A stretch of 5,655 nucleotides of DNA from positions 1 to 5,655 of the forward strand of contig JAILFF010000282.1 of assembly GCA_024697705.1 (NCBI GenBank), given 5' to 3'. Positions 1 to 4,644 of the stretch are shown here, piece by piece (position 1 is the stretch's first letter; the number at the start of each line of letters is the position of its first letter). The notes under the pieces are model-generated. The model was not told the DNA's origin. It saw nothing but the letters and a program-made list of their open reading frames with translations, and did no database searches. This stretch comes from Ruminococcus sp. (GTDB lineage Bacteria; Bacillota; Clostridia; Oscillospirales; Ruminococcaceae). The position numbers were made by a program, and so were the translations under genes.

Positions 1-114
1 AAAAGAGGACAGAAATGCTCTGGCTGCTCGATAGCCGATGTATGCTTTCCGAAGGCTGCGGGTTACAGTGTGAAAGATATGATAATGTCGATGAAAGGCG
101 GTGGCGCGGAATGA
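1..114 (+). CDS. cas4: CRISPR-associated Cas4, C-terminal end only (partial at window start)
   Basis: Frame 1 is open from the first base to a TGA at 112-114 and gives 37 residues that contain KCSGCSIADVCFPK. This is the Cas4 C-terminal cysteine cluster (C-x2-C-x5-C at residues 6, 9 and 15 of the fragment), which together with an N-terminal cysteine holds the Fe-S cluster. Cas4 is a RecB-like nuclease. In type I-C it works with Cas1 and Cas2 to trim prespacers and to select the PAM and orientation during spacer acquisition. The stop overlaps the cas1 start as ATGA, implying translational coupling. The gene order cas4-cas1-cas2-array is the usual I-C order. The first part of the protein, including the nuclease motifs, is outside the window, so its integrity cannot be judged. 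Confidence 0.9.
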   Translation, partial: KRGQKCSGCSIADVCFPKAAGYSVKDMIMSMKGGGAE

Positions 115-1133
115 GGAGACTGCTCAATTCTCTGTATATCCTTGACGAAACTGCATATCTGACTCTTGACGGCGAAAATGTCGTGTGCAGAACGGACGAC
201 AATGAAAAATTCCGTATGCCGCTTGCGAACATTGATGATATATACTGTTTCAGCTATCTCGGCTGTTCCCCCGCGCTGCTCGGGAAATGTATGGAATCGG
301 GGATAAGAATAAACTACTTTTCGCCGAACGGACAGTTTCTTGCGAGGGTCATCGGGAAAACAAGGGGCAATATACTGCTCAGGAAAGCTCAATTCGAGCG
401 CTTTGCTTCTCCCGACCCGGTACTTATGCAGAACACCACTGCCGCGAAGCTGTCAAACACTCGTTTTCTTATACGCCGATCAATGCGCGACAATCCGCAG
501 CTTGACGACGATGGCGAGCTTACCCGCTGTATAGAATATCTCGAAAGCGGTATCGACGGCGTTTACAAAACAAACGACCGCGAGACGATCATGGGCATAG
601 AGGGCAGCTGTGCAAAGGCGTATTTCGGGATATTCGATAAACTGATACTTCATCAGAAGGAAGATTTCAGGCTTTCGGGACGAACGAAAAGACCGCCGCT
701 CGACCCTGTGAACGCTGTGCTGTCTTTTCTATATACGATAATGACGAGTATGTACGCTTCGGCGCTTGAGGGCGTGGGGCTTGACAGCTGCTACGGGTTT
801 TATCACGCGCTCCGCCCCGGGCGAAGCAGCCTCGCCTGCGATCTTGTGGAAGAGAGCAGGTGCATTATCGAACGTCTTGTGCTGACGATGATAAATCTGA
901 AAAAGCTGAACAAAAAAGACTTTGAAACGCAGGAAAGCGGCGCGGTATATCTGACAAAGGACGGCAAGAAAAAAGTGCTTACCGCGTGGCAGGAGAAAAA
1001 GCGCACGACCATCACCCACCCGTATATAAACGAAAAGATACCGCTCGGTCTGCTGCCGTTCGTGCAAAGCTCGCTGCTCGCAAAGTATGTCAGAGGTGAA
1101 ACAGACGAATATCCGTGTTTTCTTTTTAAGTAG
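111..1133 (+). CDS. cas1: CRISPR-associated endonuclease Cas1, type I-C
   Basis: This is the integrase subunit of the Cas1-Cas2 spacer-acquisition complex. From the ATG at 111 it has 340 residues, about the usual I-C length, and begins MRRLLNSLYI, typical of this subtype. An ATG exists in frame at 15, but the 32 residues it would add are the cas4 C-terminal coding sequence read in another frame, so 111 is preferred. The catalytic metal ligands are visible: E164 in MGIEG, H232 in CYGFYH and D244 in LACDLVEE. The N-terminal beta-rich domain covers about residues 1-80, followed by the alpha-helical catalytic domain. It overlaps cas4 by 4 bp, and an AAAGG at 94-98 may help initiation. cas2 follows after 9 bp. 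The gene appears intact, with no frameshift or missing active-site residue. Confidence 0.96.
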   Translation: MRRLLNSLYILDETAYLTLDGENVVCRTDDNEKFRMPLANIDDIYCFSYLGCSPALLGKCMESGIRINYFSPNGQFLARVIGKTRGNILLRKAQFERFASPDPVLMQNTTAAKLSNTRFLIRRSMRDNPQLDDDGELTRCIEYLESGIDGVYKTNDRETIMGIEGSCAKAYFGIFDKLILHQKEDFRLSGRTKRPPLDPVNAVLSFLYTIMTSMYASALEGVGLDSCYGFYHALRPGRSSLACDLVEESRCIIERLVLTMINLKKLNKKDFETQESGAVYLTKDGKKKVLTAWQEKKRTTITHPYINEKIPLGLLPFVQSSLLAKYVRGETDEYPCFLFK

Positions 1134-1142
1134 GTGATAATT

Positions 1143-1433
1143 ATGATGGTGCTTGTCAGCTACGACGTTTCAACAGTAGCTAAGGAAGGCAGAACGCGCC
1201 TGCGAAAGGTCGCGAAGGAATGTCAGAACTACGGTCAGCGCGTACAAAACTCGGTATTCGAGATAGACGTTGATTACAGTACATTTTTAAAAGTCAAAGA
1301 TAAGCTGCTGAAGCTTATAAACGAAAAAGAGGACAGTCTGCGCTTTTACTATCTTGGCAAGAACTGGAAAAACCGTGTCGAGCATTACGGCGCAAAAGAA
1401 ACATACGATCCGGAAGGAGTGATAATAATCTGA
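1143..1433 (+). CDS. cas2: CRISPR-associated Cas2, type I-C
   Basis: Cas2 is the small ferredoxin-fold protein that bridges two Cas1 dimers and measures prespacer length in the adaptation complex. The protein begins MMVLVSYDVST, with the conserved D8 at the end of the first beta strand, and continues with NYGQRVQNSVFE and DSLRFYYLG, which are hallmark Cas2 segments. It ends YDPEGVIII. I chose ATG 1143 (96 residues, the usual I-C length) rather than GTG 1134, because AGGTGA at 1132-1137, overlapping the cas1 stop, lies 5 nt before 1143. The next ATG at 1146 is also possible. It follows cas1 by 9 bp and clearly belongs to the same transcript. A 12-bp inverted repeat begins two bases after its stop. 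The gene looks intact. Confidence 0.96.
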   Translation: MMVLVSYDVSTVAKEGRTRLRKVAKECQNYGQRVQNSVFEIDVDYSTFLKVKDKLLKLINEKEDSLRFYYLGKNWKNRVEHYGAKETYDPEGVIII

Positions 1434-1581
1434 TCTGCGAACCTCCGATGATACCCAAAACCCCGGGAGGTTCGCAGCGAAAAAGAGTGCAAATATGAAT
1501 CATTGATTAACAAATCAGCCGCTTTTGGCGGCATAGTCCCCTCATGTATGTGGAGTGACCCAATTATACACAATATATAGG
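1434..1581 (+). promoter_or_regulatory. CRISPR leader region
   Basis: This is the 148 bp between the cas2 stop and the first repeat, on the side opposite the GAAAT end of the repeats, so it is the leader: new spacers should be inserted at 1582, and array transcription should start in or near it. It contains a perfect 12-bp inverted repeat (1435-1446 with 1466-1477), a GCCGC-TTTTG-GCGGC hairpin (1518-1532) and an AT-rich stretch (1562-1579) just before repeat 1. TATACA (1565-1570) or TATATA (1574-1579) could serve as a -10 box, but no good -35 box is visible at 17 bp, so the promoter is unresolved. The position is certain and the internal signals are inference. Confidence 0.8.
1435..1477. repeat. 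Perfect 12-bp inverted repeat in the CRISPR leader
   Basis: CTGCGAACCTCC at 1435-1446 is the exact reverse complement of GGAGGTTCGCAG at 1466-1477, with 19 nt between them. It starts 2 nt after the cas2 stop. It is followed by GCGAAAAAGAG on the top strand and has no T-run on either side, so it is not a good intrinsic terminator. From memory, type I-C leaders in other bacteria carry a similar GGGAGGTTCGCA motif, so it may be a leader element used in adaptation or transcription. I could not check this here. Confidence 0.75.
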
Positions 1582-1748
1582 GTCACCCCCCTGCGTGGGG
1601 GTGTGAGTTGAAATTTCGCGGAAAGCCTTCACTATTGTCCCAATGAAAATCGTCACCCCCTGCGTGGGGGTGTGAGTTGAAATGGAAAGTCGTCGGGCTG
1701 ATAACGGCTATCACAAGTCACCCCCTGCGTGGGGGTGTGAGTTGAAAT
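1582..1748 (+). CRISPR. Type I-C CRISPR array, 3 repeats and 2 spacers
   Basis: Repeats lie at 1582-1614 (33 nt), 1652-1683 (32 nt) and 1717-1748 (32 nt). Repeats 2 and 3 are identical. Repeat 1 differs only by one extra C in the left stem arm (six C's at 1586-1591 instead of five). Spacers are 1615-1651 (37 nt) and 1684-1716 (33 nt). The repeat reads GT, then CACCCCC, loop TGCGT, GGGGGTG, then TGAGTTGAAAT: a 7-bp stem and an 11-nt 3' tail. In I-C systems Cas5d cuts at the base of this stem and leaves an 11-nt 5' handle, so the repeat matches the adjacent cas genes. Transcription is expected left to right. The last repeat is not degenerate. I saw no match of either spacer elsewhere in the window. 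Confidence 0.97.
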
Positions 1749-1774
1749 GATGTTTTATGTATTCAAGTAAAGCA

Positions 1775-1799
1775 GCACACCCGCCCCGCGCAGGTGTGC
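1775..1799 (-). terminator. Hairpin after the sigma-factor gene, likely intrinsic terminator
   Basis: GCACACC at 1775-1781 pairs with GGTGTGC at 1793-1799, with one further G-C pair inside after a mismatch and a GC-rich loop. On the - strand it follows the stop of the sigma-factor gene (1808) by less than 10 nt and is followed by TGCTTTACTT, which is T-rich but not a clean T-run. It would end the leftward transcript before it runs antisense into the CRISPR array. On the + strand it could also end the array transcript, 26 nt after the last repeat, but no T-run follows there. The hairpin is clear and its activity is inferred. Confidence 0.5.
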
Positions 1800-1807
1800 C
1801 GTCTCTC

Positions 1808-2806
1808 TCAGAATATATAACTGCTCACGCAGTCGTACCAATGTACATAAGTCTCCCCGTTGACCGTGAGCCGTTCGTTATCGGGCAGCGCCTCTGTCCA
1901 CAGCTTGCCGTAACGCTTGAAAGCCCAGTCGCTGCGGTTGAACCTGCGCCACAAGACCGTTCTGCCGTTTTTGTCAAGGAACTGCTCGCTCAGAACGCCC
2001 TCGTTGTAGGTGCCGATGTCGATAACGCAGACCGTGTCATAAGCCCTGCCGTTTATCTCGACCGTGTATCTGCCGACTATATCCAGCAAGAAAGCGTTGT
2101 CCTGCGCGGTAATGACGCTGCCGTTTCTGACAATTGTCCCCTTGGGAGAAATGTTGACCGCGTTGCCGCAGTTGTCCTCGCCGTAGCCCCAGTTGGGCAG
2201 GAAGTCATCACCGTCAAGGAAGGTGTAGAACTTTTTCACGCCGTTCACCGTGTGGCTTTCAGCGAGGCAGCGGCAGTGTGTGTCGGTGAGCTGTGCGATA
2301 AAGGTGCGGTCGGTGCAGGGCTTGCTCTTGTCGAAGTTTCCCTCCTTTGCGATGATCTCAACGCCCTCGATGCCGTGTACCTCAGCTTTCCCGACGGCTT
2401 CCATTTCGTAGTAATAACCGCCCTTGCGCGACGGCTGATCGTATATCGCCCACGACAGCTTTTCCCCGAGCCTCGGGACAAGGAACCACCCCATGAGTTC
2501 CTCCCACTTTACTACGAACGGCTCTCCGTCCGCAGGGGTTATCTTATATTCGGGCATTATCTTAGGCAGTTTGAACATATCTAATTCTCCTTTCATCGGA
2601 TACGGGTATTTGTTTCTGAAATTGCGCTTGGCGGTGCTAAGGCGGCTTTTGACCGTCCCGACAGGTATCCCGAGCCGCTCGGCGATCACGTTCTGCGGCA
2701 TATTTTCAAAGAAATAAAGCGTAAGTATCTGCTTGTCGTTATCGCTGAGCTGCCCGATCGTTTCATGTACCGCTGGGTACTCGACCAGACCGTGACGGCT
2801 CTGCAC
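1808..2806 (-). CDS. ECF sigma factor region 4 fused to a C-terminal domain (downstream half of an interrupted gene)
   Basis: From GTG 2806 this is 332 residues. Residues about 14-67 are sigma region 4 (sigma70_r4_2), the helix-turn-helix that binds the -35 element: QLSDNDKQILTLYFFENM and AERLGIPVGTVKSRL are typical. Region 2 lies upstream in the same frame, separated by an in-frame TAA and 15 further codons, so this is the second half of one ancestral gene. The GTG lacks a good ribosome binding site, so it may not be the true start. After region 4 the frame continues about 256 residues (from MFKLPKIMPEY, residue 77) into a soluble domain with no membrane segment or signal peptide, several scattered cysteines, and motifs such as WEELMGWFLVPRLGEKLSW and RFNRSDWAFKRYGK. 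I recall similar extensions on clostridial ECF sigma factors but cannot give the domain a function. It may sense a signal or act as an internal anti-sigma-like region, which is inference. Confidence 0.8.
   Translation of the reverse strand: MQSRHGLVEYPAVHETIGQLSDNDKQILTLYFFENMPQNVIAERLGIPVGTVKSRLSTAKRNFRNKYPYPMKGELDMFKLPKIMPEYKITPADGEPFVVKWEELMGWFLVPRLGEKLSWAIYDQPSRKGGYYYEMEAVGKAEVHGIEGVEIIAKEGNFDKSKPCTDRTFIAQLTDTHCRCLAESHTVNGVKKFYTFLDGDDFLPNWGYGEDNCGNAVNISPKGTIVRNGSVITAQDNAFLLDIVGRYTVEINGRAYDTVCVIDIGTYNEGVLSEQFLDKNGRTVLWRRFNRSDWAFKRYGKLWTEALPDNERLTVNGETYVHWYDCVSSYIF
2576..2593 (-). promoter_or_regulatory. Internal Shine-Dalgarno and ATG before the C-terminal domain
   Basis: On the - strand AAAGGAGA (2593-2586) lies 7 nt before an in-frame ATG (2578-2576) that begins MFKLPKIMPEY, exactly at the junction between sigma region 4 and the C-terminal domain. 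Initiation there would give a free domain of 256 residues. The same bases encode the linker MKGELDM, so the match could be chance. Confidence 0.45.
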
Positions 2807-2851
2807 AAGCTCGGTCTCGGGCAGCTCTTCAAAGCTGATATCGTCGCGCCT

Positions 2852-3064
2852 TTAGCGGTAAAAGCTTATGACCTTGTTTCGTGCGATGCCGATCACATAC
2901 GCCTTGAAGCGGTTTTTATCGGCTATCCGGTCAAACATCTCGAACGCCGCAAGCCATACCTCCTGCAAAATATCATCGCCGTCAGCCTTTGAACTGATCT
3001 TGTAACGGACATAGCGCTCGACAGCGCCGCAGCATCCCGCCGCAAGTTCTTCAAATCCACTCAT
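2852..3064 (-). CDS. ECF sigma factor region 2 (upstream half of an interrupted gene)
   Basis: This gives 70 residues beginning MSGFEELAAGCC. It carries the sigma70 region 2 signature, which contacts core RNA polymerase and melts the -10 element: DDILQEVWLAAFEMFDR, then FKAYVIGIARNKVISFYR. The frame can be extended to ATG 3100, but AGGAGGT at 3077-3071 lies 6 nt before ATG 3064, which decides the start. It ends at TAA (2854-2852), where related proteins continue with a lysine- or arginine-rich linker into region 4. The very next codons (RRDDISFEELPETEL) and region 4 are in the same frame. A change of one base from AAA (Lys) to TAA would explain the split. A true two-subunit sigma factor, as known for SigO-RsoA in Bacillus subtilis, is a less likely alternative because the halves are perfectly in frame. 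As it stands the fragment lacks region 4. Confidence 0.8.
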   Translation of the reverse strand: MSGFEELAAGCCGAVERYVRYKISSKADGDDILQEVWLAAFEMFDRIADKNRFKAYVIGIARNKVISFYR

Positions 3065-3085
3065 ATCCTTACCTCCTAATATTAC

Positions 3086-3099
3086 CGAAAGCGCTTTCA
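3086..3099 (-). promoter_or_regulatory. cre-like (CcpA/LacI-family) palindromic operator
   Basis: On the - strand the 14 bases TGAAAGCGCTTTCG match the Bacillus cre consensus TGWAANCGNTNWCA at all but the last base, and the core GAAAGCGCTTTC (3087-3098) is a perfect 12-bp palindrome. It sits between the putative promoter (3108-3133) and the ribosome binding site (3071-3077) of the sigma gene. A bound regulator there would block transcription. Which LacI-family protein binds, if any, is unknown. Confidence 0.5.
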
Positions 3100-3100
3100 T

Positions 3101-3133
3101 ATGTATAGTCGGAATTTTGATGCAAAAAGTTCA
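3101..3133 (-). promoter_or_regulatory. Possible ECF-type promoter of the sigma-factor gene
   Basis: On the - strand TGAAC (3133-3129) is followed after 17 nt by CGAC (3111-3108) and then TATACAT (3107-3101). ECF promoters typically have an AAC-ending -35 box and a CGTC or CGAC -10 box about 16-17 nt apart, and ECF sigma genes are often autoregulated. Alternatively TATACA is an ordinary sigma-A -10 box, but no good -35 box lies 17 nt before it. The -35 bases also lie in a 5-bp hairpin (3130-3134 with 3140-3144) followed on this strand by CTTTTTG, which may be a weak terminator of the preceding gene. Confidence 0.35.
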
Positions 3134-3150
3134 GGGCGGCTGAAAAAATT

Positions 3151-4121
3151 TCAAACTTTTATTTTCTCCTCATACTCCTCAAAAGATAGCTCCTTTCTGT
3201 ACGCCCACGCACGCAACTCCGGCGCATAAATCCGCCCACACCCTGAAATCCGCCTGCGTCATACGCTTCTTCATGTACCGGGCGTAGTGCGCCTTATACG
3301 CCTTCGTGTACGTCAGCAGGATAGGATCGTTGTTCACCTTGTCCGCGTAAGTCTTTCGGTGTCCGAGATCGCGGCAGTTCTTTTTCTTTGGTAGGACGGG
3401 TGCAGAATGCGGAGTAGGCAGTTGCTTCGAGGAGAAAATATCTTCCGCAGAGACCGCACTTGCGGGGGAGATAGTGATTCTCCAGACCTTTGAACAGGTC
3501 GATGTACAGGAACCCGCCGAGCGTGCCGAAGCGGTACTTTTCACACATGGTCGTATGACCGTCTATCTCCAATGGAATAAACGTCTGCGACATAGTTCCC
3601 GATGGCTGGAGCATATCAAAGGGACGAAGATTGCGACCTTGGTCCTCCAAATATAGTTTGAAAATCTCGGCGGTCTCCTCGGCGTGGAGGTATTCGTTGC
3701 GGTAATGTATCTTTTGGAGGAACGCCGCATAGACCGTTTTCACCCGTATGCAGTCCTTAATGAAAACGCGATATTCCTCAGATAGTGCTTTCAGCTGACG
3801 GTTCATTTGGAGTGCTGAATCGTACATATCTGCGTCGAGGTCGTCATAATACTTGTCGCAGTAAAAGTGATCGTACTCGTCGGGATAGGAGTGGTCGTTC
3901 GGGTCGGGGTCTTCCTCGTTCTCGAAAAAATATCTGTACTCGTTCACGATGTTGTACAAACGGTTGCGCCTAACTTGCATTTTATCGTAAGGCGGCAGCG
4001 CCTCTATTATAGTATCAAGGCGATCATAAAACATGAAAGCGCCCTGAATCATTTTATCAAAGACAAGATTTTCGTTCCCGCGCTCGGGGTAGTGCAGCTT
4101 GCGCTCGTACTCCTTTGACAA
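3151..4121 (-). pseudogene. Zinc-finger-like clostridial hypothetical protein, broken by two frameshifts
   Basis: The reading frame from TTG 4121 gives about 243 good residues: a helical N-terminal part, an acidic, tyrosine-rich stretch (about 68-100), and KCGLCGRYFLLEATAYSAFC (C222, C225, C240). It then degrades. Skipping one base near 3377-3400, in or near the A-rich stretch AAAGAAAAAGAAC, restores KKKNCRDLGHRKTYADKVNN and YKAHYARYMKKRMTQADF. Skipping one more base near 3226-3240 restores IYAPELRAWAYRKELSFEEY and a stop at 3153-3151. C-x2-C, C and NC look like a zinc knuckle. The assembled protein of about 323 residues resembles the DUF6076-type family as I recall it, whose function is unknown. 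The start is uncertain: TTG 4121 has no good ribosome binding site, and an in-frame stop lies just upstream. The AGGGAGA near 4150 precedes a TTG in another frame. Sequencing errors are an alternative explanation for the two shifts. Confidence 0.75.
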
Positions 4122-4320
4122 GCCGAAACAAAAGTTTATGCCTGAATTTCAAAGTTATCTCCCTAATGCTTTAAATTTCTGCAAATTCTGAAAAATAGAT
4201 GTAAAACGGAGGTCAAATAGAGAGTGTGTGTCACATCTATCGACTTCGTGAGAAACTTGTGGTATATTATTACTTGCAGGAGGAAAAGAACAAGCGGTCT
4301 TCAGTTCTCTTTGCAGTCCG

Positions 4321-4396
4321 AAGTACGTTCGCTCATAACAGTTTTCATTTCCATACTTGCGCGCAGTATGGGAATGAAAAACTAAGTTTCGTACTT
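4321..4396. repeat. Nested inverted repeat, hairpin
   Basis: The inner arms GTTTTCATTTCCATACT (4341-4357) and 4365-4382 pair along 17 positions with one bulged base and one G-U type pair, around a 7-nt TGCGCGC loop. The outer arms AAGTACG (4321-4327) and CGTACTT (4390-4396) also match perfectly. No T-run follows closely enough to make it a standard terminator. It may be an RNA structure or a small mobile repeat. Confidence 0.65.
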
Positions 4397-4460
4397 TTGC
4401 ATTGGAAAAGAATTTCCGGTTTCGTACCGTAACGATCGTTATTTTGTCTGCTTTGATTAG

Positions 4461-4482
4461 GTACATTTTCCGGAAAGTGTAC
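4461..4482. repeat. 22-bp near-perfect palindrome
   Basis: The two 11-bp halves, GTACATTTTCC and GGAAAGTGTAC, are reverse complements except for one position, with no spacer. This is the size and symmetry of a dimeric repressor operator. It ends one base before the MITE-like element (4484). No regulator gene is in the window. Confidence 0.5.
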
Positions 4483-4483
4483 A

Positions 4484-4644
4484 TATAGCAATCCGAGAAA
4501 ATAACCGCACAAATCTTTCGGATAAAAATTCACATTACTGCGTCAAACTCCCTTGAAGGGCGACAGCCCTCCTGCGGTCGTTTTCCCTGTACTGTGAATT
4601 TTTCTCTCGAAATCTTTATGCAGATATTTTCTTGGATTGCTATA
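4484..4644. mobile_element. MITE-like element with long imperfect inverted arms
   Basis: The left arm 4484-4534 (TATAGCAATCC... AAAAATTCACA) is an imperfect inverted copy of the right arm 4593-4644 (TGTGAATTTTT... GGATTGCTATA). My hand alignment gives about 44 matches in 52 columns with one gap, and both 11-nt ends of the arms are perfect. The 58-nt centre contains a smaller hairpin, AGGGC-GACA-GCCCT (about 4557-4570). There is no transposase frame, so it would be non-autonomous. The outer TATA on both sides fits a TA target duplication, as in Tc1/IS630-type MITEs, but the family is not proven. As RNA it would form a long stem. The right arm enters the ORF of the following gene. Confidence 0.65.

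Larger units (their letters stand above)
4122..4483. other. Gene-free, structure-rich intergenic stretch
   Basis: I found no convincing gene here. The open frames on both strands (for example 4226-4432 + and 4155-4484 -) have low-quality composition, no ribosome binding sites and no recognisable motif. The region is AT-rich. It contains a nested hairpin (4321-4396), a 10-bp palindrome AACGATCGTT (4431-4440) and a 22-bp near-palindrome (4461-4482). It lies between the 5' end of the broken leftward gene and the MITE-like element, so it should hold the leftward promoter, which I could not identify. Confidence 0.5.

Noticed and set aside
15..110. N-terminal extension of Cas1 from the ATG at 15
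   Set aside because: These bases encode the Cas4 cysteine cluster in frame 1, and Cas1 of this subtype begins at MRRLLN (111) with the ATGA overlap.
1435..1477. Leader inverted repeat as an intrinsic terminator of cas2
   Set aside because: There is no T-run on either strand next to the stem and the loop of 19 nt is long, so it does not fit a standard terminator.
1536..1567. Possible degenerate CRISPR repeat in the leader (GTCCCCTC...GGAGTGACCCAATT)
   Set aside because: Similarity to the repeat is weak, the stem does not form, and its start is only 46 bp from repeat 1, too close for a repeat-spacer unit.
1757..2584. Long + strand open frame of 275 codons
   Set aside because: It lies antisense to the sigma factor's C-terminal domain, has no family motif or ribosome binding site, and is a shadow caused by codon bias in the opposite strand.
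4431..4440. Palindrome AACGATCGTT as an operator
   Set aside because: Ten bases is short enough to be chance, and no nearby promoter or gene start gives it a role.
4155..4484. Open frames on both strands (4155-4484 - and 4226-4432 +) as small genes
   Set aside because: They cross the hairpin, have no recognisable motif or Shine-Dalgarno sequence, and their sequence reads like random translation.
4511..4617. Direct repeat AAATCTTT (4511-4518 and 4610-4617) as a target-site duplication
   Set aside because: Both copies lie inside the arms of the larger inverted repeat, which continues well beyond them, so they cannot be its flanking duplication.
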